A stretch of 64,000 nt of DNA from Marinospirillum minutulum DSM 6287 (GCF_000422325.1 NZ_KE383818.1:681945-745944), one strand, 5' to 3'; numbered from the stretch's first letter, positions 27,647 through 36,942 are shown. The notes: generated by a model from the sequence alone, not told the origin. Numbers and translations are program-made.

Positions 27647-29041
27647 ATGGCAGTCTACAACTATGACGTAATAGTGATTGGAACCGGACCTGCTGGTGAA
27701 GGTGCTGCTATGAACGCTGTAAAGCACGGCAAAAAAGTTGCCGTTGTTGAAGAGCAGCGTTCAGTTGGTGGCAACTGCACCCATAAAGGCACTATTCCAT
27801 CTAAAGCACTGCGTCACGCGGTAAAACAAATTATTCAATTCAACACCAACCGTATGTTCCGCGACATAGGTGAACCACGCTCTTTTTCTTTTCCCAAAGT
27901 GTTAGCACGTTCACAAAGGGTTATAGAAAAACAAGTAGCGCTACGCACGGGTTTTTATGCACGCAACAGAGCCGATGTTTTTTTTGGTAAAGCACGTTTT
28001 GTAGACCCTAATACAGTTGAAGTTAAAGACCGTCATGATGGTATAGAATTTTTAAAAGCCCAAAAAATTATTATTGCCACAGGCTCCAGACCCTACCGCC
28101 CCGATGATATTAACTTTGACCACCCACGTATTTACTGTTCAGACTCTATTTTAGAACTCTCCCACACCCCCCGTTCCATTATTATTTACGGAGCAGGTGT
28201 TATAGGCTGTGAATACGCTTCAATCTTCAGCGGCCTAGGTGTAAAAGTAGATTTAATCGACAACCGTGATCGCCTGCTTTCTTTTTTAGATGATGAAATT
28301 TCCAACAGCCTTAGCTACCACCTACGCAATAACGGTGTACTGGTAAGGCACAACGAAGAATACGAAAAAGTAGAAGTAGTTGAAGGCGGCGTAACCCTAC
28401 ACCTAAAAAGCCGCAAAAAAATACGCGCCGATGCCTTTATGTGGTGTAACGGTCGTACTGGTAATACCGCGGACTTGGCACTAGAGAACATAGGCTTAGA
28501 AGCCAATTCACGCGGGCAGCTACAAATAGATGAACACTACCGTACAGCGGTTCCACACATTTATGCCGTGGGTGATGTAATTGGTTGGCCTAGCTTAGCT
28601 TCGGCTTCTTATGACCAAGGGCGTTCAGCCGCAGCAGACTTTTTAGATGAACCAGAGTTTAGGTTTATTGATGATGTACCCACAGGGATTTACACCATTC
28701 CTGAAATTAGCTCCATAGGTAAAACAGAGCGGGAACTAACCAAAGAAAAAACGCCTTACGAAGTAGGTCAAGCTTTTTTCCGCACCCTAGCCAGAGCACA
28801 AATAACCAGCGAGCCGGTGGGCATGTTAAAAATACTTTTCCACCGAGAAACCCTAGAAATTTTAGGTATTCACTGCTTTGGTGACCAAGCCGCAGAAATC
28901 ATTCATATCGGCCAAGCCATTATGGCGCAGAAGGGTGAAGGCAATACAATTAAATACTTTGTTAATACCACCTTTAACTACCCTACTATGGCAGAAGCCT
29001 ATAGGGTGGCAGCTATTAATGGACTAAACCGTGTCTTTTAA
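27647..29041 (+). CDS. sthA: Soluble pyridine nucleotide transhydrogenase
   Basis: 464 residues, flavoprotein disulfide reductase fold. FAD site [20 protein letters not shown](P) site [17 protein letters not shown], and the second FAD segment [14 protein letters not shown] are visible. At the place of the redox disulfide the sequence is [14 protein letters not shown], in which the second cysteine is Thr, the diagnostic feature of SthA versus lipoamide dehydrogenase. It balances NADPH and NADH in the cytoplasm. An AAGGAG site precedes the ATG. The stop overlaps the stop of the convergent tus-like gene. Confidence 0.95.
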   Translation: MAVYNYDVIVIGTGPAGEGAAMNAVKHGKKVAVVEEQRSVGGNCTHKGTIPSKALRHAVKQIIQFNTNRMFRDIGEPRSFSFPKVLARSQRVIEKQVALRTGFYARNRADVFFGKARFVDPNTVEVKDRHDGIEFLKAQKIIIATGSRPYRPDDINFDHPRIYCSDSILELSHTPRSIIIYGAGVIGCEYASIFSGLGVKVDLIDNRDRLLSFLDDEISNSLSYHLRNNGVLVRHNEEYEKVEVVEGGVTLHLKSRKKIRADAFMWCNGRTGNTADLALENIGLEANSRGQLQIDEHYRTAVPHIYAVGDVIGWPSLASASYDQGRSAAADFLDEPEFRFIDDVPTGIYTIPEISSIGKTERELTKEKTPYEVGQAFFRTLARAQITSEPVGMLKILFHRETLEILGIHCFGDQAAEIIHIGQAIMAQKGEGNTIKYFVNTTFNYPTMAEAYRVAAINGLNRVF

Positions 29042-29907
29042 GTTTTGTACCTGAATACCCTGATGCTTGGTAGAAAAGCTTCATCTTCTAGTTGAGCATC
29101 AGAGCGTTTAGCCCGACTCCGCTTTTCTGGTGGTGTTAGGCTAGGTAGATTAAACGCAGGTAATTTGCCATCGTCTGTTAGCACAAACAAAGGCATGGCT
29201 AAATTCATTGCCTGACGCTCAGGTAAGCCAGGTAGTTGCTTGTCAAAAAATAAGTTAGCTCGCATTAACGGTGCTTGATCCTGCACCTGCGCCAAAGGCG
29301 TACTTTCCGTAATACCTGCCAATTTTTGTAGCTGTATTTTTATATGTGGTGCTTGAGTATTCATCTGCTCTAGGCGATACACCGCTTCTTTATAACTAAT
29401 ACGGCGAATGCTACGACCACTGGAATACCAACTAAACCTAACCTGCTTTAAAGGTGTAAGGCAGCCAGGAATTTGCCGCCACGTTTGCTTTAAATGCAGC
29501 CTAGCTAAACCTTCTTCAGCTAAATGCGCATGTAGCTTTGCATGTCTGGCAGCCAACCCTAATCTGGCTTCAGGCAGCATTGCTGGGCTTTCTTTGCGTA
29601 TGGCATCTAGCGCACGCGAAAAAGTAACCTTGCAAAAGTTAACACTACCTAGCTGTTGCCAAATGGCTTCATTGCAAACCACCAAACCTGGATAACTGCG
29701 TGTAACTCGCCCATCTTGGCCATCTAAATACCAAAGGTCTTGCAAAGCATAAGCCAGTGCTGAACGGCTAGCAGCCTCGGACTCACTTCCCAGCATCCAG
29801 CAGGGCAGGCCTGCTTCATCAAGCAATTCAGCAAGGTTAGCTAGGCTATTAACCAGCAATTCAAAGCAGCTGTCTAGCTGAGAAAGCAGTCGGTAGTGTG
29901 TACTCAT
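29038..29907 (-). CDS. tus: Tus-family DNA replication terminus site-binding protein
   Basis: 289 residues (E. coli Tus has 309). By eye the whole length follows Tus: an N-terminal helix [25 protein letters not shown] matching the Tus start, the central [30 protein letters not shown] corresponding to [26 protein letters not shown], and the C-terminal [19 protein letters not shown] and LPSIRVFRY ending corresponding to LIALINRDNG and IPRLHLYV. Tus binds Ter sites and blocks forks from one direction. The gene converges on sthA (4-base overlap) and is divergent from lolC with about 50 bases between. Identity is low, so the assignment rests on the collinear pattern. Confidence 0.75.
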   Translation of the reverse strand: MSTHYRLLSQLDSCFELLVNSLANLAELLDEAGLPCWMLGSESEAASRSALAYALQDLWYLDGQDGRVTRSYPGLVVCNEAIWQQLGSVNFCKVTFSRALDAIRKESPAMLPEARLGLAARHAKLHAHLAEEGLARLHLKQTWRQIPGCLTPLKQVRFSWYSSGRSIRRISYKEAVYRLEQMNTQAPHIKIQLQKLAGITESTPLAQVQDQAPLMRANLFFDKQLPGLPERQAMNLAMPLFVLTDDGKLPAFNLPSLTPPEKRSRAKRSDAQLEDEAFLPSIRVFRYKT

Positions 29908-29912
29908 TCAAA

Positions 29913-29930
29913 TTTCCATTACAATAGCGC
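29913..29930 (-). promoter_or_regulatory. Ter-like sequence in the tus promoter region
   Basis: On the minus strand the sequence reads GCGCTATTGTAATGGAAA. It shares the TTGTAAYK core of the E. coli Ter consensus AGNATGTTGTAACTAA at the expected place, the tus promoter, where TerB lies in E. coli. The base equivalent to the lock-forming G-C at Ter position 6 is not conserved, so this is a candidate only. A TACAAT at 29920-29925 on the plus strand could equally be the lolC -10 box. Confidence 0.35.
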
Positions 29931-29956
29931 CACAACTTATAAGGAAGCAGTAACTC

Positions 29957-31198
29957 ATGGCATCTATACCACTATTAATTGGGCTGCGTTACACCCGCGC
30001 AAAACGCAGAAACCACTTTATTTCGTTTATCTCGCTCACCTCCATGCTAGGCATGATGTTAGGTGTAGCGGTACTTATTTTGGTTTTATCTGTTATGAAC
30101 GGTTTTGACCGTGAACTTCGTGAACGGATACTCGGCATGGTGCCGCATCTAGCCATTAAAAACTATCAAGATTTTACTCACTGGCCAGAAGTTGCCGACC
30201 AACTCAGCCAGCGCCCAGAAGTAATCGGTGTAGCACCCTTTGTTAATGGTCAGGGTATGTTAATCCATGATGGTTATAACCGTGGCGCCTTGGTAGCTGG
30301 TATTCTGCCAGAATACGAAAACCAAGTATCCATTGTAGGACAACACCTAGAAGAAGACGTTACCCTAGATATTTTACAGCCTGGGGAATACGGCATTTTA
30401 TTGGGTGATCTACTCGCCCGCTTTTTAAGGGTCGGTACAGGCGATAAAGTAACCCTGCTGCTTCCTGAAGCCTCTATCACCCCAGCAGGGGTCTTTCCAC
30501 GTCTAAAACGCTTTACTGTACTAGGCACGTTTAAAGTGGGTGCTGAACTCGATGGTAATTTAGCCTATGTACACCTAAACGATATGCAAACCCTAATGCG
30601 CATGGGCGACAATATAGAAGGACTAAGACTCGAACTAAACGACCTTTTCCAAGCATCACAGCTAACCCAAACCCTGGTTAACGAACTAGGTTATCCCTAC
30701 CGAGGCACTAACTGGACCCAAACCCAAGGCAACCTTTTTCAAGCCATTCAAATGGAAAAACGCATGATTGGTCTGTTGCTGATGATTATTGTGGCTGTTG
30801 CTGCATTTAATATTGTTTCAACCCTAGTGATGGTAGTTACTGACAAACAAGCCGATATTGCTATTTTACGCACCCTAGGCGCAAGCCCTGGCACGATTCT
30901 TAGAATATTTATGGTGCAGGGTTTAACCATCGGCGTGATAGGAACACTCGTAGGCGTAGTGTTGGGCGTGGTATTAGCACTGAATGTGAGTGATTTGGTT
31001 TTATGGTTAGAAGGGCTGTTAGGTATTCAGTTTTTAGATGCTAATGTCTACTTTATTAGCTACCTGCCTTCAGAGCTACGCTGGGAAGACGTGCGCTTTA
31101 TTACCCTAGCCGCCTTGTTGCTTAGCCTGCTTTCCACCCTTTACCCAGCTTGGCGTGCCTCAAAAATTCAGCCAGCCGAAGCCCTGCGCTACGATTAA
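29957..31198 (+). CDS. lolC: Lipoprotein-releasing ABC transporter membrane subunit (LolC/LolE/LolF type)
   Basis: 413 residues. Four membrane segments: one near residues 25-50 (FISLTSMLGMMLGVAVLILVLSVMNGF) and three after residue 270, with the periplasmic MacB-like domain between them. It ends in the FtsX-type signature PAWRASKIQPAEALRYD. With LolD it extracts lipoproteins from the inner membrane for transfer to LolA. Only one membrane-subunit gene accompanies lolD, with no lolE after it, so the subunit may act as a homodimer (LolF type) unless a second copy lies elsewhere. AAGGAAG precedes the ATG. Confidence 0.92.
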   Translation: MASIPLLIGLRYTRAKRRNHFISFISLTSMLGMMLGVAVLILVLSVMNGFDRELRERILGMVPHLAIKNYQDFTHWPEVADQLSQRPEVIGVAPFVNGQGMLIHDGYNRGALVAGILPEYENQVSIVGQHLEEDVTLDILQPGEYGILLGDLLARFLRVGTGDKVTLLLPEASITPAGVFPRLKRFTVLGTFKVGAELDGNLAYVHLNDMQTLMRMGDNIEGLRLELNDLFQASQLTQTLVNELGYPYRGTNWTQTQGNLFQAIQMEKRMIGLLLMIIVAVAAFNIVSTLVMVVTDKQADIAILRTLGASPGTILRIFMVQGLTIGVIGTLVGVVLGVVLALNVSDLVLWLEGLLGIQFLDANVYFISYLPSELRWEDVRFITLAALLLSLLSTLYPAWRASKIQPAEALRYD

Positions 31199-31214
31199 TT
31201 AAAAGGATATAACC

Positions 31215-31925
31215 ATGACACCTATTAACACAGAAGAATCCCCTAGGGAGCAGGCTGTACTCAGTTGCCAAGCACTGAACAAAACTTATACCGAAGGCCC
31301 GCAAAAAGTACAGGTGTTAGCCAACATTAACTTTGAAATTTTTTCAGGCGACAGACTAGCCATCATTGGCAGTTCAGGTTCGGGTAAAACCACCCTACTA
31401 AATATGCTAGGAGGGCTAGATTTACCCACTAGCGGCAGCGTAAAACTGGCAGGAAAAGACTATGCCCAGCTAAACCAAAAACAACGTGGCCAACTAAGAA
31501 ACCAACACCTGGGTTTTGTCTACCAATTTCACCACCTACTAGCCGAGTTTAGCGCCCTAGAAAACGCAGCTATGCCACTTTTAATTGCCGGTAAAAGCAT
31601 GAAGCAAGCCAAAGCCCAAGCTTTAGAACTGCTTAAAAAAGTGAATATGGAAAAAAGAGCCGAACACAAACCAGCCGAGCTTTCAGGTGGCGAAAGGCAA
31701 AGAGTCGCCCTAGCCAGAGCCCTAGTTACTAACCCTAGCTGCGTCTTATTAGATGAACCCACAGGAAATTTAGATCAGCAAACAGCCGCTCAGGTACAAG
31801 CGTTAATTAGGGAACTAGCAGAAAATTCAGGAACGGCTTTTGTAATAGTGACCCACGATATAGAACTAGCAGAGCAGCAAAACCGCGTTTTACGCCTAGA
31901 CCAAGGCCAGCTATTAGCCGTTTAA
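31215..31925 (+). CDS. lolD: Lipoprotein-releasing ABC transporter ATP-binding protein
   Basis: 236 residues. Walker A GSSGSGKTT, signature LSGGERQRVALARAL and Walker B CVLLDEPTGNLD are intact. It powers the release of lipoproteins by the membrane subunit encoded 16 bases upstream. Its 3' end overlaps the convergent DUF2062 gene by 4 bases. Confidence 0.95.
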   Translation: MTPINTEESPREQAVLSCQALNKTYTEGPQKVQVLANINFEIFSGDRLAIIGSSGSGKTTLLNMLGGLDLPTSGSVKLAGKDYAQLNQKQRGQLRNQHLGFVYQFHHLLAEFSALENAAMPLLIAGKSMKQAKAQALELLKKVNMEKRAEHKPAELSGGERQRVALARALVTNPSCVLLDEPTGNLDQQTAAQVQALIRELAENSGTAFVIVTHDIELAEQQNRVLRLDQGQLLAV

Positions 31926-32473
31926 TCGTCTGGGTTATTTTTTTTAGGAGAAGAGGGCAGCAAACGACTTGACTGCCTTCTATTCCAACTTTGCGAAACA
32001 TGCCAGCGCCACAACAACCTCACCGCCACATTAGCAACCAGGGCAAAGCTAGCACCCAAAATGACACAGCCCAACAACAAAGGCGGCCAAACCTGATTAA
32101 AATGGGTCAGAATCCAATCTAAGGTACCATCACTTGAATGCCGAGAAATAGGCAGGTTCAATAACCAAGCCCCCAAGCGATAGCTGGCAAAAAACATAGG
32201 AGGCATGGTTAAAGGGTTACTCACCCAAACTAAACCAACTGAAATAGGCAAATTAACCCGCAACAAACCCGCAAAAAACGCCGCCACCAGCATTTGCATA
32301 GGAAGGGGCATAAAAGCAACAAACAAACCTAAACTAAACGCACCCGAAACACTGGTACGGGTTAAAGTCCACAAGCCAGGGTCAGCCAAGTGGGATGCCA
32401 TAAAGCCTAAAGACTTTTGCGCCCGAATTTTTTCAGGCTTAGGCATAAAGCGTTTTATAAGTTTGCGAGGCAT
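31922..32473 (-). CDS. DUF2062 family inner-membrane protein
   Basis: 183 residues. The PF02062-like pattern is recognisable: RTSVSGAFSLGLFVAFMPLPMQM, a second hydrophobic stretch with NLPISVGLVWVSNPLTMPPMFF, and a third near residues 125-155. Three membrane helices are expected. No function is established for the family. It is divergent from comEC, an arrangement common in gammaproteobacteria. Confidence 0.85.
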   Translation of the reverse strand: MPRKLIKRFMPKPEKIRAQKSLGFMASHLADPGLWTLTRTSVSGAFSLGLFVAFMPLPMQMLVAAFFAGLLRVNLPISVGLVWVSNPLTMPPMFFASYRLGAWLLNLPISRHSSDGTLDWILTHFNQVWPPLLLGCVILGASFALVANVAVRLLWRWHVSQSWNRRQSSRLLPSSPKKNNPDD

Positions 32474-32536
32474 GATCTATCCCAAGTCTCCCCCTAAAAA
32501 GTGCGCGTATAGTAGCCCAAAATAGCTCGTATAGAA

Positions 32537-34786
32537 ATGAAACTAATGCCCTATAAATTTTCACTTCTAGCAGGAGGGTTATTGGTTGGCATTTTAACAG
32601 CACTTTATTTAAGTCAATGGCCACCAACCGAAGCTTTGACCCTTCTACTGCTAATCAGTTTAAGTCTAGTCAAGCGCCAATATTTTTTTATAGGTGCAGC
32701 AGTTTTTGGCTATTGCTGGCTAATTCTTTTTTTAGCTTGGCGAATGGACACTGCCCCCTCAACCACCCAACCCAGCAGTTATAACAGCTTAATAAGCGGT
32801 GAAATAACCCCAAGCCATGCAACCGCCATTCAAATAGGAACAACACGCCTTAACTGGTATGCCAAAACCCCAGAGGGTAAAAACCAAGCCTTACCCCAGC
32901 AGGGTGAATACTGGCAGCTAGAAGCTAGACTGCGCCCCTTGCGTAGCCTACAAAACTTTGGTCAGGCAGATTCAACCGGCAGAAAACTAGCCGCAGGGCA
33001 GCTAGCCGGTGGTTATGTACCCAGAAAAGCCCAAATAAAACGCCTAAAAAAAGCCAACCCCCTTAACCAATGGCGCAATAAACTTGTTAGCCAAATAGAA
33101 AACCAACCTGTAGAAACACAAAGAGGCTGGCGTTTTTTAGTTGCCCTAGGTTTGGGTGCAAAGCAACAACTAACCCAAGAAGATTGGCAACTTCTACAAC
33201 AAACTGGAACCCTACACCTTTGGGTGGTATCGGGTTTACATTTAGGCCTATTAGCTGGCCTAGTATTATGGCTAGCAGCAAAATACCACTGGCCACCAGC
33301 CCTAGCTTTACCCTTAGCCGCTAGCCTTGCTCTGGGTTATGCGCAACTAGCAGGTTGGGGGCTAGCCGCAGAAAGGTCTGCCCTTATGTTACTGCTAGGC
33401 TTATTAATGCTTAGCGGCTGGCGCAAACTCGGTGTTTGGTTAGCCTACAGCCTAGCCCTGATTATTTTACTGCTAGCCAACCCTTTAATAGTCTTAAGCA
33501 AAGGGTTTTGGCTTTCTTTTGCAGCGGTTGCCATTTTAATAGCGGATTTTTATGGTAAAACAGTAAGTAAAGGCTTACTAACCTTAATAAAAGTCCAGTT
33601 ATTGCTACTTCTAGCTTTTACGCCCTTTTTAGTTTGGCAAGGCGGCTGGTTTACCCTTTTATCCCTACCCATTAACCTAGTCTTAGTACCCTTGGTGGGT
33701 CTGTTTTTACTACCAGCTACCCTTATTGGTTTAGTGTTTAGCAGCCTAAACTTTTACCTGCCGTTAGAGTTATTAGCCAGCCTATTCAACTTCATTGCTA
33801 AGGGGTTAGAACAAGCCAGCCAGTTTAAGCAACTTAGCACGGCTAATATGTATCAACCCGCTTACTTAGGCTTAGGTTTATTAGCCCTTTTACCAGCAGG
33901 AATTCACCTAAGGCATTGGGCTTGGCTAGGTTTATTCCTAGCTTTTTTACCCCAGCAAAGTAATTCCACAAAAGAAGGCTGGCAGGTAAGAGTGCTCGAT
34001 GTAGGGCAGGGTACAGCGGTGCTAGTAGAAAGCCAGCTTGCAGGAAAAACCGAGCGTTTGCTTTATGATACAGGGCGCAGCTATAACTCAGGCTGGGCAG
34101 CAGTGCTACCCGCCTTAAAACCTTGGCTAACACCCAGCAAAGCACCCAAGGGAATAAATCAGTTAGTAATAAGCCACGATGACCAAGACCACGCCGGTGG
34201 GCTGCAAGCAATAAAAGAACATTGGCAGGTACAACAAGAATACAGCGCCCAACAACACAACTGCTATGCAGGACAAAACTGGCAACTGGGGCAGTTGCAG
34301 GTATTTGCACTCTGGCCACCCAAGCCACCTTTAACAGAGCAGAAAACCAAAGCAGACAATAAAGACTCTTGCGTACTACTCATTAAAGAAGAGCACCAAG
34401 GCAGCATAATTAGCCTGCTACTTACCGGTGATGCAGACCTAACCGCAGAAGCTTTTTACAGCCAAAGCCTGCCACAACTTCTCACCAACCAACAAGGCCA
34501 ACAGCAGCCACTCACCCTTTTAATAACCGGCCACCACGGCAGCAAAACCTCCACCGGACTACCTCTACTACAAGCCACCACACCACAATATGCAGTGCAT
34601 ACCAACGGCTGGCGCAACAGCTACGGCCATCCTCATATAAGCGTGGTACAAAAATTAAGGCAAGCCCAAGTAATGCAATACAGCACCGCAGCCCACGGCG
34701 CAGTGCATTTTGATATGCGAAAAAAAGAAGTGAACTACAAAAACCAACAACCACCGTTATGGCAGGGGTTGGGGTACAAACCTTAA
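32537..34786 (+). CDS. comEC: ComEC/Rec2 DNA-uptake channel protein
   Basis: 749 residues. An N-terminal membrane and DUF4131 region (about 1-190) is followed by the Competence domain (about 195-460) with many membrane helices, including HLWVVSGLHLGLLAG, and a C-terminal metallo-beta-lactamase domain (about 480-740) starting VRVLDVGQGTAVLVE with the metal motif ISHDDQDHAGGL and later ITGHHGSKTST. ComEC moves single-stranded DNA across the inner membrane during transformation. The length suggests an intact gene. In related genomes exbB follows directly; here about 2.2 kb of toxin-antitoxin genes intervenes. Confidence 0.94.
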   Translation: MKLMPYKFSLLAGGLLVGILTALYLSQWPPTEALTLLLLISLSLVKRQYFFIGAAVFGYCWLILFLAWRMDTAPSTTQPSSYNSLISGEITPSHATAIQIGTTRLNWYAKTPEGKNQALPQQGEYWQLEARLRPLRSLQNFGQADSTGRKLAAGQLAGGYVPRKAQIKRLKKANPLNQWRNKLVSQIENQPVETQRGWRFLVALGLGAKQQLTQEDWQLLQQTGTLHLWVVSGLHLGLLAGLVLWLAAKYHWPPALALPLAASLALGYAQLAGWGLAAERSALMLLLGLLMLSGWRKLGVWLAYSLALIILLLANPLIVLSKGFWLSFAAVAILIADFYGKTVSKGLLTLIKVQLLLLLAFTPFLVWQGGWFTLLSLPINLVLVPLVGLFLLPATLIGLVFSSLNFYLPLELLASLFNFIAKGLEQASQFKQLSTANMYQPAYLGLGLLALLPAGIHLRHWAWLGLFLAFLPQQSNSTKEGWQVRVLDVGQGTAVLVESQLAGKTERLLYDTGRSYNSGWAAVLPALKPWLTPSKAPKGINQLVISHDDQDHAGGLQAIKEHWQVQQEYSAQQHNCYAGQNWQLGQLQVFALWPPKPPLTEQKTKADNKDSCVLLIKEEHQGSIISLLLTGDADLTAEAFYSQSLPQLLTNQQGQQQPLTLLITGHHGSKTSTGLPLLQATTPQYAVHTNGWRNSYGHPHISVVQKLRQAQVMQYSTAAHGAVHFDMRKKEVNYKNQQPPLWQGLGYKP

Positions 34787-34811
34787 AATTAATTGTTTGA
34801 TTAGCCACAAA

Positions 34812-34837
34812 TTCATCTGTGTAATCAGTGGCTTAAA
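34812..34837. repeat. GTG-rich intergenic repeat, copy A
   Basis: TTCATCTGTGTAATCAGTGG followed by CTTAAA. It matches copy B (39281-39315) at most positions across this stretch. Upstream AGCCAC (34803-34808) is complementary to GTGGCT (34828-34833). It lies between the 3' end of comEC and the 3' end of the RelE/ParE-like toxin gene, that is at an edge of the inserted toxin-antitoxin region. Confidence 0.6.
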
Positions 34838-34841
34838 TTCT

Positions 34842-35168
34842 TTAAGAGTCTATTAGTTTACGATCAATTTTGCGTTGGTCTTTTATTTTCTTGTAGAAGT
34901 TTTCATGCGACCCAAGTTGAAGTAGGTAAATTTCTAGCTTAGTTTCCACCCAAGAATAACCTAAACGAGCCAATTGATTGCTCAGCTTAAACTTATGAAC
35001 TCTAAGGTAAGCTAAATCGCCCTTTTTCTGCTCACCTATTTTTGGGTTTTTAATAATTTCATCTATTTCATCTTCAACAGTTTTGAGTAAAGCTTCTGAC
35101 AACTTGCTAATTGCCTTTTCAAACCACCGAGACTCATAAACATCAATCTTTTTTTGTTCTTCTAACAT
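34842..35168 (-). CDS. RelE/ParE-type toxin
   Basis: 108 residues, basic C-terminal half. The pattern (WFEKAISKLSE, IGEQKKGDLAYLRVHKFKLSNQLARLGYSW, LEIYLLQLGSHENFYKKIK) fits the RelE/ParE superfamily, in which a central beta-sheet and a C-terminal GSHENFYKxIK-like tail are conserved. Its gene overlaps the upstream ParD-like antitoxin gene by 26 bases, the usual antitoxin-first order. The target (mRNA on ribosomes or gyrase) cannot be told from sequence. Confidence 0.72.
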   Translation of the reverse strand: MLEEQKKIDVYESRWFEKAISKLSEALLKTVEDEIDEIIKNPKIGEQKKGDLAYLRVHKFKLSNQLARLGYSWVETKLEIYLLQLGSHENFYKKIKDQRKIDRKLIDS

Positions 35169-35373
35169 AAGGCTTAGTTAATCCTTGTTTGACTTCTTCC
35201 GCTGCTAATAAAGACTCACGCACAAACTCGTAAGATAAGTCAGGATTATCAATCATTATCTGCCCAATTTTTTCCCAATATTCTATTTGTTTAGGCAAAG
35301 AACGACTTTCCGCTTCTGCATAAACTCTAGCATTGGCAACAAACTCATTATTTAGTCTTACGCTAACGGCCAT
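35143..35373 (-). CDS. ParD-like antitoxin
   Basis: 76 residues from ATG 35373, which has an AAGGGA ribosome-binding site; a longer frame back to 35445 adds 24 residues without family similarity. MAVSVRLNNEFVANARVYAEAESRSLPKQIEYWEKIGQ matches the ParD-like antitoxin family (PF11903). The N-terminal part should bind operator DNA and the C-terminal part the toxin. A perfect palindrome at 35421-35437, about 50 bases upstream, is a likely operator. Confidence 0.78.
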   Translation of the reverse strand: MAVSVRLNNEFVANARVYAEAESRSLPKQIEYWEKIGQIMIDNPDLSYEFVRESLLAAEEVKQGLTKPYVRRTKKD

Positions 35374-35420
35374 GGTTTTTCCCTTGATCTCACTATTTAA
35401 ACAAGACTCAGAAGGTGTTT

Positions 35421-35437
35421 TGCAACAAATTGTTGCA
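35421..35437. promoter_or_regulatory. Palindromic candidate operator of the toxin-antitoxin genes
   Basis: TGCAACAA-A-TTGTTGCA, a perfect 8-bp inverted repeat with a single central base, lies in the divergent space between the ParD-like and AbiEi-like genes. Nearby at 35480-35513 three TAGGT/ACCTA elements (one direct, two reversed) may form a second operator for the AbiEi-like regulator. Confidence 0.55.
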
Positions 35438-35525
35438 TTTAGCAATCTTTTGCTTGAGTTTCTTGATTAGCAAATCGTCTAGGTGTACAGTTTATTACCT
35501 ATTAAGTAACCTAATGTAGACCTTG

Positions 35526-36059
35526 ATGACTAAATCTGAGCAACTCCTCTCTGTATTTTCTAACACTGTAAAAGCTGGTGGTGGTATTCACACTACAGCC
35601 GAGTTAGCTTTTATGATGGGTGAAAAGCAAACTTCTGCTTTCACCAAGTTTCTAGCTGTTTGTGTAAAAAAAGGGGTGCTACGCAGGGTTGCAAAAGGGA
35701 TATTTGAAAGCACACTGACACCACCTGACCCGACTACGGCAATTTATAAAATAATAAAAAAGCTACGCAGCCAAGTGCTAAGCTACATTAGCTTAGAAAG
35801 CCAGCTCAGCTCTACTGGTGAAATTTCGCAACTGCTTATGGACAGAGTAACGGTTGTAACCAAAGGTCGAAGCGGCACCTTCACCACTCCTTATGGTGTT
35901 ATTGAGTTTACCCATACCAAAAAGTCGGTGCATAAAATTGCGCCTAACCTGTACTTTGATAGCGAAATAAAAATGTACCGAGCCAACACAGCACAAGCAA
36001 TACAAGACTTAAAAGACTGTAATAGAAACTTGCAAATGCTGGAGAAAAGTGATGCTTAA
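35526..36059 (+). CDS. AbiEi-like antitoxin/transcriptional regulator
   Basis: 177 residues from ATG 35526 (a TTG lies one codon earlier). The N-terminal half resembles a winged helix (HTTAELAFMMGEKQTSAFTKFLAVCVKKGVLRRVAKGIFE). The central part has the SYISLESQLSSTGEISQL pattern common to AbiEi-type proteins, followed by TVVTKGRSGTFTTPYGVIEFTHT. It overlaps the AbiEii-type gene by 8 bases. In AbiE type IV systems this partner represses the operon and counteracts the nucleotidyltransferase toxin. Confidence 0.72.
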   Translation: MTKSEQLLSVFSNTVKAGGGIHTTAELAFMMGEKQTSAFTKFLAVCVKKGVLRRVAKGIFESTLTPPDPTTAIYKIIKKLRSQVLSYISLESQLSSTGEISQLLMDRVTVVTKGRSGTFTTPYGVIEFTHTKKSVHKIAPNLYFDSEIKMYRANTAQAIQDLKDCNRNLQMLEKSDA

Positions 36060-36942
36060 AAACCACTTACAAAATATAGTAAAGGCTAACCCAGACTATG
36101 CACCCATAACACCCGTTATTGAAAAAGAAATTCTTCATCACGATATTTTAGATGCTATGGTTAAACACGGTGCTATCCAGACGCTTACCTTTATAGGCGG
36201 AACCTCACTTCGTTTATGCTACAACAGCTCTCGCCTATCAGAAGACTTAGATTTTAATGGTGGTCACAACTTTAAACCCGCAGACTTTAATGGTTTAGAC
36301 ACTGATATTCAGCAGTACCTACAAAATAAATACGAAACTGAAGTAGGGGTGAGAAAGCCAAAAGAGGATAAGCAAGGAAACACCTCATCTTGGAAAATAA
36401 GTGTAGAAAAAGAAGCTAACCGCCCTGATTTGCCACGCCAAAAAATGCACATTGATGTTTGCTCTATTCCATCTTTTGCTATTGAAAAAAGAGCACTTAT
36501 TAATCACTACAACCTAGTTTTACCCACTGAAGGTATGTTGATATCTGTTCAGTCCTTAAAAGAAACTTTGGCCGACAAGTTTATAGCTGTTGTTTATCGT
36601 GGTAATCGTATTAAGCCACGAGACTTGTGGGACCTAGTTTGGATAAAGCAAAGAGGCGTTGGTTTAAGCATTGAACTTATTGAAAGCAAGCTGGATGCAA
36701 GAAAAAAGACTAACAGTGATTTTAAAGAAGCCCTAGCAAGTCAGCTAAATAAGCTAGAAAAAGATGATAAGGTACGACAAGACTTCACCAAAGAAATGAG
36801 CCGTTTTGTTCCAATGCACATAAAAGAGAGAACCATCGACAACCCAGACTATTGGGCGTATTTGCAAGCTGAAATAATTAGCCTAGCAAAACCATTAATA
36901 AGCTTAAGCGAACCAAAAAAACCATTTGATATGGGGCTTTAA
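36052..36942 (+). CDS. AbiEii-type nucleotidyltransferase toxin
   Basis: 296 residues from ATG 36052, with GGAG 7 bases upstream. The nucleotidyltransferase core is visible: FIGGTSLRLCYNSSRLSEDLDFNGG holds the G-[GS]-T/S helix start and the DxD metal pair (DLD). A conserved SLKETLADKFIAVVYR-RIKPRDLWDL segment follows, typical of PF08843 (AbiEii/AbiGii). Such toxins act in phage abortive infection, in some cases by adding nucleotides to tRNA 3' ends. Forms a pair with the preceding gene. Confidence 0.85.
   Translation: MLKNHLQNIVKANPDYAPITPVIEKEILHHDILDAMVKHGAIQTLTFIGGTSLRLCYNSSRLSEDLDFNGGHNFKPADFNGLDTDIQQYLQNKYETEVGVRKPKEDKQGNTSSWKISVEKEANRPDLPRQKMHIDVCSIPSFAIEKRALINHYNLVLPTEGMLISVQSLKETLADKFIAVVYRGNRIKPRDLWDLVWIKQRGVGLSIELIESKLDARKKTNSDFKEALASQLNKLEKDDKVRQDFTKEMSRFVPMHIKERTIDNPDYWAYLQAEIISLAKPLISLSEPKKPFDMGL

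Noticed and set aside
33843-34328. 161-codon minus-strand frame inside comEC
   Set aside because: Lies fully opposite conserved ComEC domains; composition is that of an antisense frame.
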